A stretch of DNA of 19,165 nt from Bacillota bacterium (GCA_016284575.1 JAEEPD010000013.1:1-19165), one strand, 5' to 3'. Counted from the first letter of the stretch, positions 1 through 7,924 are shown. Numbers and translations: made by a program. The notes: a model not told the origin generated them from the letters alone.

Positions 1-64
1 TTACTTTTTCTTATCTTTACGGAACCTTTCTGTTATAGACAGAAAGATATCCGGCACCCGGTCC

Positions 65-280
65 TTACTGCATGCTGTACCTGTAGAGATATTCCACAAC
101 GTTCGATCTCGGGCAGAACGCATCCACATCGAATTCGTCGCCGCTGTAGGTCCCCTCCAGAAGGCCGCCGTCCTCAGCCCATCTCAGGGCATCCGCATAC
201 CACTGGCTGGTGCTCTCGGCGCCGGTGTTTCCGGGTCTTCCTACCGCAGCATAGGTCCTGCCCTCCTCCCTATATGAATA
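65..280 (-). pseudogene. S-layer homology (SLH) domain remnant, 5' end missing
   Basis: Reading the minus strand from 280 to the stop at 65-67 gives about 71 residues with SLH-domain character: a WYADALRWAEDGGLLEG helix-turn segment, then FDVDAFCPRSNVVEYLYRYS, matching the usual SLH ending (proline, Arg, hydrophobic helix, LYR). The frame is closed by TGA at 281-283 and contains no ATG, GTG or TTG before the near-terminal Met, so it cannot be made as an independent protein. Just upstream on the same strand lies the terminator of the glycolytic operon, so no N-terminal part exists nearby. I infer the tail end of a former SLH surface protein left after a deletion. It could instead be a gene with a frameshift or sequencing error, but the upstream terminator argues against that. 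No SLH copy in the gene at 13913-15523 is close to identical to it. Confidence 0.6.
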
Positions 281-308
281 TCATAATGTGGGCCGGAGCA
301 AAAGCAAT

Positions 309-355
309 AAAAAACAGCCTCATAAAGCGCCGCATATGCGCCCTGGAGGCTGTTT
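309..355 (-). terminator. Rho-independent terminator of the pgk-tpiA-eno-PAP2 operon
   Basis: On the minus strand a perfect 10-bp stem, AAACAGCCTC (355-346) with GAGGCTGTTT (321-312), is followed directly by a run of six T (314-309). The loop contains a smaller GC-rich inverted repeat. It lies 26 bases after the PAP2 stop codon, so it should end the whole glycolytic transcript. Confidence 0.92.
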
Positions 356-381
356 CAGTGTTAAATCATTCTGCAGTCCGT

Positions 382-1071
382 CTATTCTTTTGCTTCAGCG
401 TTCTGTCTGTCAAGCTCTGCCTGTATGTTCCTGATGGTGGTCAGCACCGCGTTGAACATGGAGCAGATGGCTGCGGACAGCAGCACTGCGCCGACGATGT
501 CCGAAGGCCAGTGCACTCCGGAAAGGAAGCGGGTGACCACGGTCAGAGCCATCAGGGCGTAGAGCACCCGGCGGATCGAAGCCGCCAGCTCAGGCGTTTT
601 TGTGATGTCCATCAGCACCTGGCCGCACATGTAGAATACACAGATGGCCAGCATGGTGTGGGAGCTGGGATAGCCGGGCTCCAGGACTCCGTCCATCAGG
701 ATGGGCCTGTAGTTTACTATCAGGTGGTTGAAGAGCATGTAAAACAGCAGCACCAGCACCAGAAAGACGCCAAGCACCAGTATGCTCTTGTCCACCTTCA
801 GCAGGCTCCTGCGCTTTATCAGCTGGTAGAGACCCAGGCAGCCGAAGGCTGCAGCAAGCAGCAGGGCTGCATAGCCCAGGATCTCAGACACCATATAAAA
901 CGCATGATTGTAGCTCAGATTGTTCATCAGGGCCCCGTTGAGAGTGGCGAAGCCTATGCGGCTGCCCTCAGGGCCTATGGACTGCACATCTATGCCGGAG
1001 ACCCCCATGGTGAACAGTATGAATGCCACTATGAGGAAGTCCGGCAGAAGAAAATCTCTTTTGTTACGCAT
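382..1071 (-). CDS. PAP2-family membrane phosphatase
   Basis: This 229-residue protein belongs to the PAP2 (type 2 phosphatidic acid phosphatase) superfamily, whose members remove phosphate from lipid phosphates such as phosphatidate or undecaprenyl pyrophosphate, usually at the outer face of the membrane. Visible motifs are the arginine-proline of motif 1 (R122-P123), PSSH of motif 2 (135-138) and the R181...H187...D191 set of motif 3. Hydrophobic segments near 11-25, 60-85, 97-120, 140-155, 168-180 and 192-210 suggest about six membrane passes. The lysine that normally begins motif 1 (K-x6-RP) is Asn115, seen in divergent members. The start has AGGAG four bases upstream and lies 10 bases after the eno stop, so it is the last cistron of the glycolytic operon. 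The substrate is unknown; a role in cell-wall lipid carrier recycling is only a family-based guess. Confidence 0.85.
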   Translation of the reverse strand: MRNKRDFLLPDFLIVAFILFTMGVSGIDVQSIGPEGSRIGFATLNGALMNNLSYNHAFYMVSEILGYAALLLAAAFGCLGLYQLIKRRSLLKVDKSILVLGVFLVLVLLFYMLFNHLIVNYRPILMDGVLEPGYPSSHTMLAICVFYMCGQVLMDITKTPELAASIRRVLYALMALTVVTRFLSGVHWPSDIVGAVLLSAAICSMFNAVLTTIRNIQAELDRQNAEAKE

Positions 1072-1081
1072 TGTTCTCCTA

Positions 1082-2374
1082 TTACAGCTTCAGGTTGTAG
1101 AAAGCCTTCTTGCCTGCGTACTGTGCGCTGTCGCCCAGAATGTCCTCCAGACGGAGCAGCTGGTTGTACTTGGCAATACGGTCGGTTCTGGAGAGGGATC
1201 CGGTCTTGATCTGACCTGCGTTGGTGCCCACTACGATGTCCGCGATGGTGGTATCCTCGGTCTCGCCGGAGCGGTGGGATACGACAGCGGTGTAGCCTGC
1301 CTTCTTGGCCATTTCGATGGCATCGAAGGTCTCGGTCAGGGTACCGATCTGGTTCACCTTGATCAGGATGGAGTTGGCGATACCCTTTTCGATACCCATA
1401 GCCAGTCTCTTGGTATTGGTAACGAACAGGTCGTCGCCCACCAGCTGAACCTTGCCGCCCAGAGCCTCGGTCAGCATCTTCCAGCCTTCCCAGTCATCCT
1501 CGGCCATGCCGTCTTCGATGGAGATGATGGGATACTTCTCGCAGAGAGCCTTGTAGTATTCAACGAGCTCGGCGCTGGTCTTCTTTACGCCTTCACCCTC
1601 CATGTTATAGATCTTGTTTTCTGCATCATAGAATTCGGAAGAGGCGATGTCCATGGCCAGGTAGATGTCCTCGCCGGGCTTGTAGCCGGCCTTTTCGATG
1701 GCCTGGATGATGATGCCAAGTGCCTCTTCGTTGGTCTTCAGGTTGGGTGCGAAGCCGCCCTCATCGCCTACTGCGGTGGAGAGGCCCATGCCCTTGAGTA
1801 TGGCCTTCAGGTTGTGGAAGGTCTCGGCTGCCATTCTCAGCGCTTCTCTGAAGCTGGGAGCGCCTACGGGCATGATCATGAACTCCTGGATGTCCAGGGA
1901 GTTGTCTGCATGCTGACCACCATTCATGATGTTCATCATGGGAACGGGCAGGACCTTGCCGTTTACGCCGCCGAGATACTGGAAGAGAGGCAGGCCAAGG
2001 CTTTCGGCTGCTGCGTTTGCAACTGCCATGGAGACGCCCAGGATGGCGTTGGCGCCCAGCTTGCCCTTGTTTTCGGTGCCGTCCAGCTCGATAAGGAACT
2101 TGTCCAGAGCAACCTGATCCATTGCGTCCATGCCGATGATCTCGTCTGCGATGATCTCGTTCACGTTCTCAACAGCCTTCAGAACGCCCTTGCCAAGGTA
2201 GCGGGACTTGTCGCCGTCGCGGAGCTCAACTGCCTCGTGAACGCCTGTGGAGGCGCCGCTGGGGACGATGGCTCTGCCCATGGTGTCGTCGTCAAGCCAT
2301 ACTTCAACTTCTACTGTGGGATTTCCTCTGGAATCAAGGACCTCGCGTGCGTATACTTCATCAATAAGTGCCAT
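1082..2374 (-). CDS. eno: Enolase (phosphopyruvate hydratase)
   Basis: Converts 2-phosphoglycerate to phosphoenolpyruvate in cytoplasmic glycolysis. The 430-residue length is normal. All landmarks are visible: the mobile loop SGASTG (39-44), H155 in GGQHADN, E164, the catalytic E205 in GDEGGFAPN, metal ligands D242, E287 and D314, catalytic base K339 in LIKVNQIGT, H367-R368-S369, and K390. The start is supported by CCTCCT on the plus strand at 2383-2388, that is AGGAGG eight bases upstream of the ATG. An 85-bp AT-rich gap (2375-2459) separates it from tpiA; in many Bacillota gpmI sits here, but I see only spacer and no convincing promoter or terminator. It is followed 10 bases later by the PAP2 gene. 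Confidence 0.98.
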   Translation of the reverse strand: MALIDEVYAREVLDSRGNPTVEVEVWLDDDTMGRAIVPSGASTGVHEAVELRDGDKSRYLGKGVLKAVENVNEIIADEIIGMDAMDQVALDKFLIELDGTENKGKLGANAILGVSMAVANAAAESLGLPLFQYLGGVNGKVLPVPMMNIMNGGQHADNSLDIQEFMIMPVGAPSFREALRMAAETFHNLKAILKGMGLSTAVGDEGGFAPNLKTNEEALGIIIQAIEKAGYKPGEDIYLAMDIASSEFYDAENKIYNMEGEGVKKTSAELVEYYKALCEKYPIISIEDGMAEDDWEGWKMLTEALGGKVQLVGDDLFVTNTKRLAMGIEKGIANSILIKVNQIGTLTETFDAIEMAKKAGYTAVVSHRSGETEDTTIADIVVGTNAGQIKTGSLSRTDRIAKYNQLLRLEDILGDSAQYAGKKAFYNLKL

Positions 2375-2459
2375 AATATATTCCTCCTGTTTTATGGTTA
2401 ATTAATTGTCCGCAAATATTTATTCGTAAATGCGATGCTTTTACTCATTGATACTTAGT

Positions 2460-3209
2460 TTAATAATTTATGATCGCCAAGAAATCGTCGGGCTTGAGGC
2501 TGGCGCCGCCCACCAGGGCTCCGTCGATGTCGGGTTGAGTCAGCAGCTCATGGGCGTTGGCAGGCTTTACGCTGCCGCCGTACTGGATTATCAGCTTGTC
2601 TGCCAGCTCGTGTCCGTGTATCTCTCTGGCCATGCCTCTGATAAAGGCGCACATCTCCTCAGCCTGCTCGGGGCTTGCGGTGCGGCCGGTGCCTATAGCC
2701 CAGATGGGCTCGTAGGCTATGGTGATGCAGGCTGCCTGCTCCTTTGTCATGCGGTCGAGGAAGTATTCGCACTGCCTGCGCACCAGATCGAAGTGGGTGC
2801 CGGCATCCCTTTCCTCCAGCTTCTCGCCTACGCAGATAATGGGGAGTATGCCATATTCCAGAGCCTTCAGAGCTCTCTTGCAGACGGTCTCGTCGGTCTC
2901 ACCGAAGTACTGCCTGCGCTCCGAATGGCCGATAATAGCGTAATCCACACCTATCTCCTTAAGCATGGGGGCGGATATCTCTCCGGTAAAGGCTCCCTCG
3001 TCTTCCCAATGGATATTCTGGGACGAGATAGCCACTTCAGTGCCTTTAAAGGCCTCCTTTAAAGCCTTAAGCTGAGTAAAGGGTGCCCCGATGGCCACCT
3101 CGATCCCCTCCTTCGGCTTGTAGATCTTCTTAAAATCTTCGGCAAATTCCAGCGCAGACGCAGTGGTCTTGTACATCTTCCAGTTGCCGCAGATGAATTT
3201 CTTTCTCAT
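2460..3209 (-). CDS. tpiA: Triosephosphate isomerase
   Basis: Interconverts dihydroxyacetone phosphate and glyceraldehyde 3-phosphate. The 249-residue chain has the full active site: N9 and K11 in CGNWKMYK, electrophile H95 in IIGHSERRQYFGE, catalytic base E167 in AYEPIWAIGTGR (start of the flexible loop), and the phosphate-binding GGSVKPANA segment near the C-terminus. The start lies 9 bases after the pgk stop, and its Shine-Dalgarno AGGAGG (3215-3220) overlaps that stop codon, so translation of pgk and tpiA is probably coupled. The order pgk-tpiA-eno is the standard glycolytic order in Bacillota. Confidence 0.98.
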   Translation of the reverse strand: MRKKFICGNWKMYKTTASALEFAEDFKKIYKPKEGIEVAIGAPFTQLKALKEAFKGTEVAISSQNIHWEDEGAFTGEISAPMLKEIGVDYAIIGHSERRQYFGETDETVCKRALKALEYGILPIICVGEKLEERDAGTHFDLVRRQCEYFLDRMTKEQAACITIAYEPIWAIGTGRTASPEQAEEMCAFIRGMAREIHGHELADKLIIQYGGSVKPANAHELLTQPDIDGALVGGASLKPDDFLAIINY

Positions 3210-3218
3210 AGAAGCCTC

Positions 3219-4406
3219 CTACTTGTCGTTCAGTGCTGCCACGCCGGGGAGGATCTTTCCTTCCAGGTATTCCAGGGAGGCGCCGCCGCCGGTGGATACG
3301 TGGGTGATCTTGTCTGTGAGGCCGAACTTCTTGATGGCAGCTGCGCTGTCGCCGCCGCCAACCACGGTGATGGCTTCTTCGTTGGCTGCAAGAGCCTCCG
3401 CAACGGCCTTGGTTCCGTCCTCAAAGGCTGCAAATTCAAAGACTCCGCTGGGTCCGTTCCAGATCACGGTCTTTGCGTCCTTGATGGCATTGGTGTAGAT
3501 CTCTATGGTCTTGGGACCGATGTCCATGCCCATCCAGCCGTCGGGAACGTTTTCATCCTCGGTGAAGCAGGTCTCGCAGTCCTCGGCGAATTTGTCGCCG
3601 CACTTGCTGTCCACGGGCAGAAGCAGCTTTACGCCCTTTTCCTTAGCCTTTGCCTGCAGTTCTCTGGCCAGGTCCAGCCTGTCCTCCTCGCAGAGGGAAT
3701 TGCCGGTCTTAAAGCCATTGGCTCTCAGGAAGGTGTATGCCATGCCGCCGCCGATGATGATGGTATCGGCCTTGTTCAGCAGGTTCTCGATTACTGCGAT
3801 CTTGTCGCTGACCTTGGAGCCGCCCAGGATGGCCACGAAGGGCCTCTTGGGATCGTCTACGGCCTCGCCCAGGAACTTCAGCTCCTTCTCGATAAGGAAG
3901 CCGGATACTGCGGGCAGATAGCTTGCGATGCCTGCTGTGGAGGCGTGGGCTCTGTGGGCGGTGCCGAAGGCATCGTTAACATAAACATCTGCCAAGCTGG
4001 CTAGATCCTTTGAGAACTGCTCGTCGTTCTTTTCCTCTTCAGCTCTGAAGCGGAGATTCTCCAGCAGCATTATCTCGCCGGGCTTAAGAGCAGCGGCCTT
4101 TGCGCGGACATCATCGTCCACTACAACATCGGAAGCGGCGAAGATCACGGGCTTTCCTGTGAGCTCCTCCAGCTTCTTTGCTACGGGCTCCAGGGAGAAC
4201 TCCTTGTTGGGCTTGCCCTTTGGACGGCCCAGATGGCTCATAAGTATGACAGCAGCGCCCTGCTCCAGCATGTATTCGATGGTGGGCAGCGCCGCGGTGA
4301 TGCGGTTATCGTCGGTGATGACGCCCTCCTTCATGGGGACGTTGAAATCGCAGCGAACTATGGCTTTCTTGCCCTTAAGTTCTATATCTCTTACAGTCTT
4401 TTTCAT
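3219..4406 (-). CDS. pgk: Phosphoglycerate kinase
   Basis: Transfers the acyl phosphate of 1,3-bisphosphoglycerate to ADP in glycolysis. The 395-residue, two-domain protein shows the signature RCDFNVP (18-24), the substrate loop MSHLGRPKGKP, GGSKVSDK at the hinge, the nucleotide-domain WNGPSGVFEF, and the C-terminal GGGDSAAA and STGGGASLE glycine-rich segments. The start has AAAGGA nine bases upstream (4416-4421). It is the first gene of the operon pgk-tpiA-eno-PAP2. There is no gapA or cggR regulator upstream; a LysR-type gene lies there instead, with a 106-bp gap carrying the likely promoter. Confidence 0.98.
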   Translation of the reverse strand: MKKTVRDIELKGKKAIVRCDFNVPMKEGVITDDNRITAALPTIEYMLEQGAAVILMSHLGRPKGKPNKEFSLEPVAKKLEELTGKPVIFAASDVVVDDDVRAKAAALKPGEIMLLENLRFRAEEEKNDEQFSKDLASLADVYVNDAFGTAHRAHASTAGIASYLPAVSGFLIEKELKFLGEAVDDPKRPFVAILGGSKVSDKIAVIENLLNKADTIIIGGGMAYTFLRANGFKTGNSLCEEDRLDLARELQAKAKEKGVKLLLPVDSKCGDKFAEDCETCFTEDENVPDGWMGMDIGPKTIEIYTNAIKDAKTVIWNGPSGVFEFAAFEDGTKAVAEALAANEEAITVVGGGDSAAAIKKFGLTDKITHVSTGGGASLEYLEGKILPGVAALNDK

Positions 4407-4454
4407 AAGTACAGGTCCTTTCTTTTAAGAAAAAAACATAATACCACTCTTATA

Positions 4455-4484
4455 ATATTACCACTTTGGCGTCAGGCTAACCAA
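4455..4484 (-). promoter_or_regulatory. Probable sigma-A promoter of the pgk operon
   Basis: On the minus strand TTGGTT (-35, 4484-4479) and TAATAT (-10, 4460-4455) are separated by 18 bases, about 50 bases upstream of the pgk start. An alternative or second promoter, TTGTCA (4512-4507) and TCATAT (4489-4484) with a 17-base spacer, overlaps it. Either could drive the operon; the region is AT-rich compared with its surroundings. Confidence 0.55.
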
Positions 4485-4497
4485 TATGATTTATCGA

Positions 4498-4514
4498 AAT
4501 TGTGTATGACAATT
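4498..4514. promoter_or_regulatory. Palindrome AATTGT-N5-ACAATT upstream of the pgk promoter
   Basis: A perfect 6-bp dyad with a 5-base centre lies 14 bases upstream of the likely pgk -35 box, and its last two bases overlap the lysR stop codon. It also covers the -35 of the alternative pgk promoter. Position and symmetry fit an operator, but no binding protein can be named. A 6-bp dyad could arise by chance in AT-rich DNA. Confidence 0.35.
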
Positions 4515-5421
4515 ACATTCGAAGTGAACGCTGGGCAGCCGCAGCAGGCTGAGCATCCCTGCCCGCCCTTCTCACATACTCCATGAAGCTTTTTGTGGCG
4601 GGGGACATCCCGGCGCCTGAGGGCACCGCTATCCCAAAAGCCTCATACTGCCGAGGCCTTAAGGGGAGCTTCACCACGCTGCCGGTCCAGTCTCTTGAGC
4701 GCAGGCTCTGGTCCACGCTGATGCCAAGCCCCGCCGCCACCATGTTATAGGTGGTGAAGGCATTGAGGGTAGTAAAGCGCACATCCGGCTTTATCCCGCT
4801 CTCCGCCAGCAGCCGGTCGATCTCCGTATCCTGACCGGGCTGAGTATGGATGAAGGGCTCCTTCTCCAGCTCCCAAAGCTCCATGTAGCCCTTTTCCTCC
4901 GCGGGATGCCCGGGCGGTAGCCACACCAAAAGCTCATCCCTGAAAAGCTCCGTCCATTCCACCTCCGGCATGCCCGGATCTATGCAGAAGCACAGGTCCA
5001 CGGAGCGCTCGGAAAGAAAGCGCCGGAGCGCATCGTTTCCGTTTTCCCGAAGGTTTACAGTTATTCCGGGGTTCTGGCTCTGGAAGCCCTTGATCATTGA
5101 CGGAAGCCAGGAGGCAGCCATGCTGAAGCAGCTGCCTATGCTGATGCTGCCCTGCACCACACCTGTTATATCAGAGCTGATCTGGTTGATGCTTCTGATA
5201 TCCCTCAGCACATCCCTGAAATAGGGCAGCACCCGCTTTCCGTTCTCCGTAAGCTGCACGCCCTTTTTATTTCTCACAAACAGCCTGAAGCCCAGATCCG
5301 CCTCCAGGCCCTGTATCATCCTCGTGATGCCCGACTGGGTGTAGCCCAGAAGCTCCGCCGCGGTGGTAAGGCTGCCATAGTCCGCAGCCAGAAGAAACGC
5401 CTCGTACTTATCCGAATTCAT
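4513..5421 (-). CDS. LysR-family transcriptional regulator
   Basis: A 302-residue LysR-type regulator. Residues 4-62 form the winged helix-turn-helix, with the family pattern of SLTTAAELLGYTQSGITRMI followed by LEADLGFRLFVRNKKGVQLTE, and residues 90-290 form the periplasmic-binding-protein-like effector domain. The start has GAGG six bases upstream. It is divergent from tdh-kbl with a 179-bp intergenic region containing a palindrome inside its own promoter, the usual arrangement for a LysR protein that represses itself and activates the divergent operon. The natural target is therefore threonine catabolism (tdh-kbl), with an unknown amino-acid-related inducer. The extreme C-terminus (about 285-302) is alanine- and arginine-rich and probably disordered. 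No clear terminator separates it from the pgk operon downstream, so some read-through is possible. Confidence 0.93.
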   Translation of the reverse strand: MNSDKYEAFLLAADYGSLTTAAELLGYTQSGITRMIQGLEADLGFRLFVRNKKGVQLTENGKRVLPYFRDVLRDIRSINQISSDITGVVQGSISIGSCFSMAASWLPSMIKGFQSQNPGITVNLRENGNDALRRFLSERSVDLCFCIDPGMPEVEWTELFRDELLVWLPPGHPAEEKGYMELWELEKEPFIHTQPGQDTEIDRLLAESGIKPDVRFTTLNAFTTYNMVAAGLGISVDQSLRSRDWTGSVVKLPLRPRQYEAFGIAVPSGAGMSPATKSFMEYVRRAGRDAQPAAAAQRSLRM

Positions 5422-5470
5422 TTTCCGCCTCTTTCTAACGACTATTGCGAATATAGTTCACTACAAAATC

Positions 5471-5499
5471 AGTATATCATATACATGATATTTTGTCAT
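5471..5499 (-). promoter_or_regulatory. Promoter of the lysR gene
   Basis: On the minus strand ATGACA (-35, 5499-5494) and TATACT (-10, 5476-5471) each match the sigma-A consensus at five of six bases, with an ideal 17-base spacer. They lie about 50 bases upstream of the lysR start. Confidence 0.7.
5474..5491. promoter_or_regulatory. Probable LysR operator, ATATCAT-N4-ATGATAT
   Basis: A perfect 7-bp dyad lies between the -35 and -10 boxes of the lysR promoter, partly covering the -10. Its centre is about 75 bases upstream of the predicted tdh transcription start. This is the usual place for a LysR recognition site that gives autorepression and divergent activation. Binding by this particular LysR protein is inferred. 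Confidence 0.6.
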
Positions 5500-5521
5500 T
5501 TTAAATATGATAAACTGTTGT

Positions 5522-5550
5522 TTGTTTCATGAGTAGATAGAAGGTATTAT
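5522..5550 (+). promoter_or_regulatory. Promoter of tdh-kbl
   Basis: TTGTTT (5522-5527) and TATTAT (5545-5550) with a 17-base spacer, 50 bases upstream of the tdh start. The imperfect -35 fits a promoter that needs an activator. Confidence 0.6.
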
Positions 5551-5600
5551 ATAATCAGATAGCAATTATTTCACCCATTTATGATTACTGAGGTGACGAT

Positions 5601-6647
5601 ATGGAACAGAAAATGATGGATGCAATCATAAAGCATGTGGACGGCGAAGGCCTTGCCCTGGCCAGGGTTCCGGTGCCCGAGGTGGGTCCCGGAGAGGTCA
5701 AGATCAAGATCCACAAGACCGCCATCTGCGGCACAGACGTGCATATCTATGACTGGACGGAATGGTCGAAGCAGCACGTACACGTGGGCCAGACCATAGG
5801 CCACGAGTATGTGGGCGAGATCGCAGAGCTTGGCCCCGGAGTTACCGGCTTTAAGGTGGGCCAGAGGGTCACCGGCGAGGGCCACATCACCTGCGGGCTC
5901 TGCCGCAACTGCCAGAACGGAGACATTCAGTGGTGCAAGAACACCGTCAGCGTGGGCGTGGACAGAAACGGCGCCTTTGCTGAATACCTGGTCATTCCCG
6001 CCAAGAACGTTATCCCCGTGGATCCCGAACTGGACGAGGACGTGGTCGCCTTCTTCGACGCCTTCGGCAACGCCACCCACACCGCGCTGATGTGGAAGAT
6101 GCCGGGTGAAGACGTTCTGATCACCGGCGCAGGCCCCATCGGCATCATAGCCGCAGGCATCTGCAGATTCGTTGGAGCCAGAAGAGTGGTCATCACGGAC
6201 ATGAACGACTACCGCCTGGATCTGGCAAAGAAGATGGGCGTGGACGTGGCTGTAAACATCACCAGAGACGACCTTGGCCAGGTGATGAAGGACCTGAAGA
6301 TCATGGAGGGCTTCGACGTGGGCCTTGAGATGAGCGGCAGCGGCGCGGCATTAAAGCAGATGATCTCCGTCATGAGAAACGGCGGAAAGATCTCCCTGCT
6401 GGGACTTTACAGCGCGCCCTTCCAGTTCGACATGAACGAGATAATAAACCGCGGACTGGGAGTGCAGGGCATCTACGGACGCCGCATGGACAACTGGCAC
6501 CAGATGGCCTACATGGTGCAGGGCGGCCTGGATCTGACACCGGTCATCACCCACCGCTTCCACTACACCGACTTCCAGAAGGGCTTCGATGCCATGAAGA
6601 GCGGCTATTCCGGCAAGGTGGTGCTGGACTGGACCACAAAAAAGTAG
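5601..6647 (+). CDS. tdh: L-threonine 3-dehydrogenase (zinc, NAD-dependent)
   Basis: Oxidises L-threonine to 2-amino-3-ketobutyrate with NAD in the cytoplasm. The 348-residue chain is a medium-chain zinc dehydrogenase. Catalytic zinc ligands C43 (AICGTDVHIYDW) and H68-E69 (GHEYVGE) are present, as are the structural-zinc cysteines C98, C101, C104 and C112. The coenzyme loop is GAGPIG (176-181). The CGTDVHIYDW segment and overall length are typical of Tdh rather than other alcohol or polyol dehydrogenases. The start has GAGGTG five bases upstream (5590-5595). kbl follows after 45 bases and completes the threonine-to-glycine pathway, which settles the substrate with good confidence. Likely regulated by the divergent LysR protein. 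Confidence 0.96.
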   Translation: MEQKMMDAIIKHVDGEGLALARVPVPEVGPGEVKIKIHKTAICGTDVHIYDWTEWSKQHVHVGQTIGHEYVGEIAELGPGVTGFKVGQRVTGEGHITCGLCRNCQNGDIQWCKNTVSVGVDRNGAFAEYLVIPAKNVIPVDPELDEDVVAFFDAFGNATHTALMWKMPGEDVLITGAGPIGIIAAGICRFVGARRVVITDMNDYRLDLAKKMGVDVAVNITRDDLGQVMKDLKIMEGFDVGLEMSGSGAALKQMISVMRNGGKISLLGLYSAPFQFDMNEIINRGLGVQGIYGRRMDNWHQMAYMVQGGLDLTPVITHRFHYTDFQKGFDAMKSGYSGKVVLDWTTKK

Positions 6648-6692
6648 CCCGCGAAAGCGCATAAACAAAGCATGAAAGCAAGGAGATAAACC

Positions 6693-7880
6693 ATGAAAGA
6701 AGCATACAAGAAATACGAACAGGAGCTGGAGGCCATCCGCGAGGCCGGCACCTACAAGAACGAACGCATCATAACCACGCCCCAGAGCTCCCGCATCGAC
6801 ACCACCGAGGCAAAGCGGGTGGTGAACATGTGCGCCAACAACTATCTGGGACTTTCCGACGATCCCAGGCTGATCGCCGCAGCCAAGGAGAGCTACGACA
6901 AGTGGGGCTTCGGCCTTTCTTCCGTAAGATTCATCTGCGGCACCCAGCAGATCCACAAGGATCTTGAAAGAGCCATCGCAGACTTTGCGGGGACCGAGGA
7001 TGCCATCCTCTATTCCTCCTGCTTCGACGCCAACGGCGGCCTCTTTGAATCCCTGCTGGGACCTGAGGATGCCATCATCTCCGACGAGCTGAACCACGCA
7101 TCCATCATCGATGGCGTTCGCCTCTGCAAGGCCCACCGCTATCGCTATAAGAACAACAACATGGAGGACCTGAGGGCCAAACTGGAGGAGGCCAAGGCTG
7201 AGGGCTGCAAGCAGATCCTCATCGCCACCGACGGTGTATTCTCCATGGACGGCTACATCGCCAACATGAAGGGCATCTGCGATCTGGCTGACGAATACGG
7301 AGCCATGACCATGCTGGACGACTCCCACGCAGTGGGCTTCATGGGCGAGCACGGCCGCGGAACCGCTGAATACTGCGGCGTCATCGGAAGAGTCGACATC
7401 ATCACCGGTACCTTCGGCAAGGCCATGGGCGGAGCCTCCGGCGGTTACACCGCCTCCAGCAAGGTCATAGTCGACCTGCTGCGTCAGAAGAGCCGTCCTT
7501 ACCTCTTCTCCAACACCCTGGCTCCCGCCATCTGCGCCGCCACCCTCAAGACCATCGAGATCCTCAACGAGTCCACTGCCCTGAGGGATAAGGTCCACGA
7601 AAACGCCCGCTACTTCCGCGAAAAGATGGAGGCCGCAGGCTTCGACCTTCTGCCCGGCGAGCACGCCATCGTTCCCATCATGCTCTACGATCCCAAGATC
7701 GCCAATGAGTTCGCAAAGCGCATGCTGGAGAAGGGCGTCTACGTGGTGGGCTTCTGCTATCCTGTTGTTCCCAGAGGCAAGGACAGGATCAGGACCCAGA
7801 TCTCCGCAGGCCACACCAGGGAGGATCTGGACTTTGCAGTGAAGTGCTTCATCGAGGTCAAGAAGGAGATGGGGCTGTAA
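6693..7880 (+). CDS. kbl: Glycine C-acetyltransferase (2-amino-3-ketobutyrate CoA ligase)
   Basis: Cleaves 2-amino-3-ketobutyrate with coenzyme A to glycine and acetyl-CoA, the step after Tdh; the partner matters because the intermediate is unstable. The 395-residue protein is a PLP enzyme of the alpha-oxoamine synthase family. The PLP lysine is K243 in TGTFGKAMGGASGG, the PLP-ring aspartate D210 and H212 are in LDDSHAVGF, and the N-terminal CANNYLGL, FGLSSVRFICGT and ELNHASIIDG motifs are all present. Family relatives (8-amino-7-oxononanoate synthase, serine palmitoyltransferase) are excluded by context and by SVRFICGTQ. AAGGAG (6680-6685) precedes the ATG by seven bases. Confidence 0.96.
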   Translation: MKEAYKKYEQELEAIREAGTYKNERIITTPQSSRIDTTEAKRVVNMCANNYLGLSDDPRLIAAAKESYDKWGFGLSSVRFICGTQQIHKDLERAIADFAGTEDAILYSSCFDANGGLFESLLGPEDAIISDELNHASIIDGVRLCKAHRYRYKNNNMEDLRAKLEEAKAEGCKQILIATDGVFSMDGYIANMKGICDLADEYGAMTMLDDSHAVGFMGEHGRGTAEYCGVIGRVDIITGTFGKAMGGASGGYTASSKVIVDLLRQKSRPYLFSNTLAPAICAATLKTIEILNESTALRDKVHENARYFREKMEAAGFDLLPGEHAIVPIMLYDPKIANEFAKRMLEKGVYVVGFCYPVVPRGKDRIRTQISAGHTREDLDFAVKCFIEVKKEMGL

Positions 7881-7924
7881 AGCTCTGCTCCCAGACTGAA
7901 GGAACAAAACAAAGCCATACAGCT

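Noticed and set aside
1..64. Minus-strand frame ending in a lysine-rich tail and stop at 1-3, and a stem CTTTCTGT/ACAGAAAG at 26-46
   Set aside because: The frame is short, has no convincing start or family pattern; the stem has no T-run on either strand, so I do not call a gene end or terminator.
920..2401. A 493-codon plus-strand open frame opposite eno
   Set aside because: It lies antisense to an unmistakable enolase, has low-complexity composition rich in Gly, Val, Leu and Ala, no family motif and no ribosome site. It is an effect of codon use in eno.
2375..2459. Possible internal promoter for eno in the tpiA-eno spacer
   Set aside because: AT-rich with several half-matches, but no -35/-10 pair with acceptable spacing.
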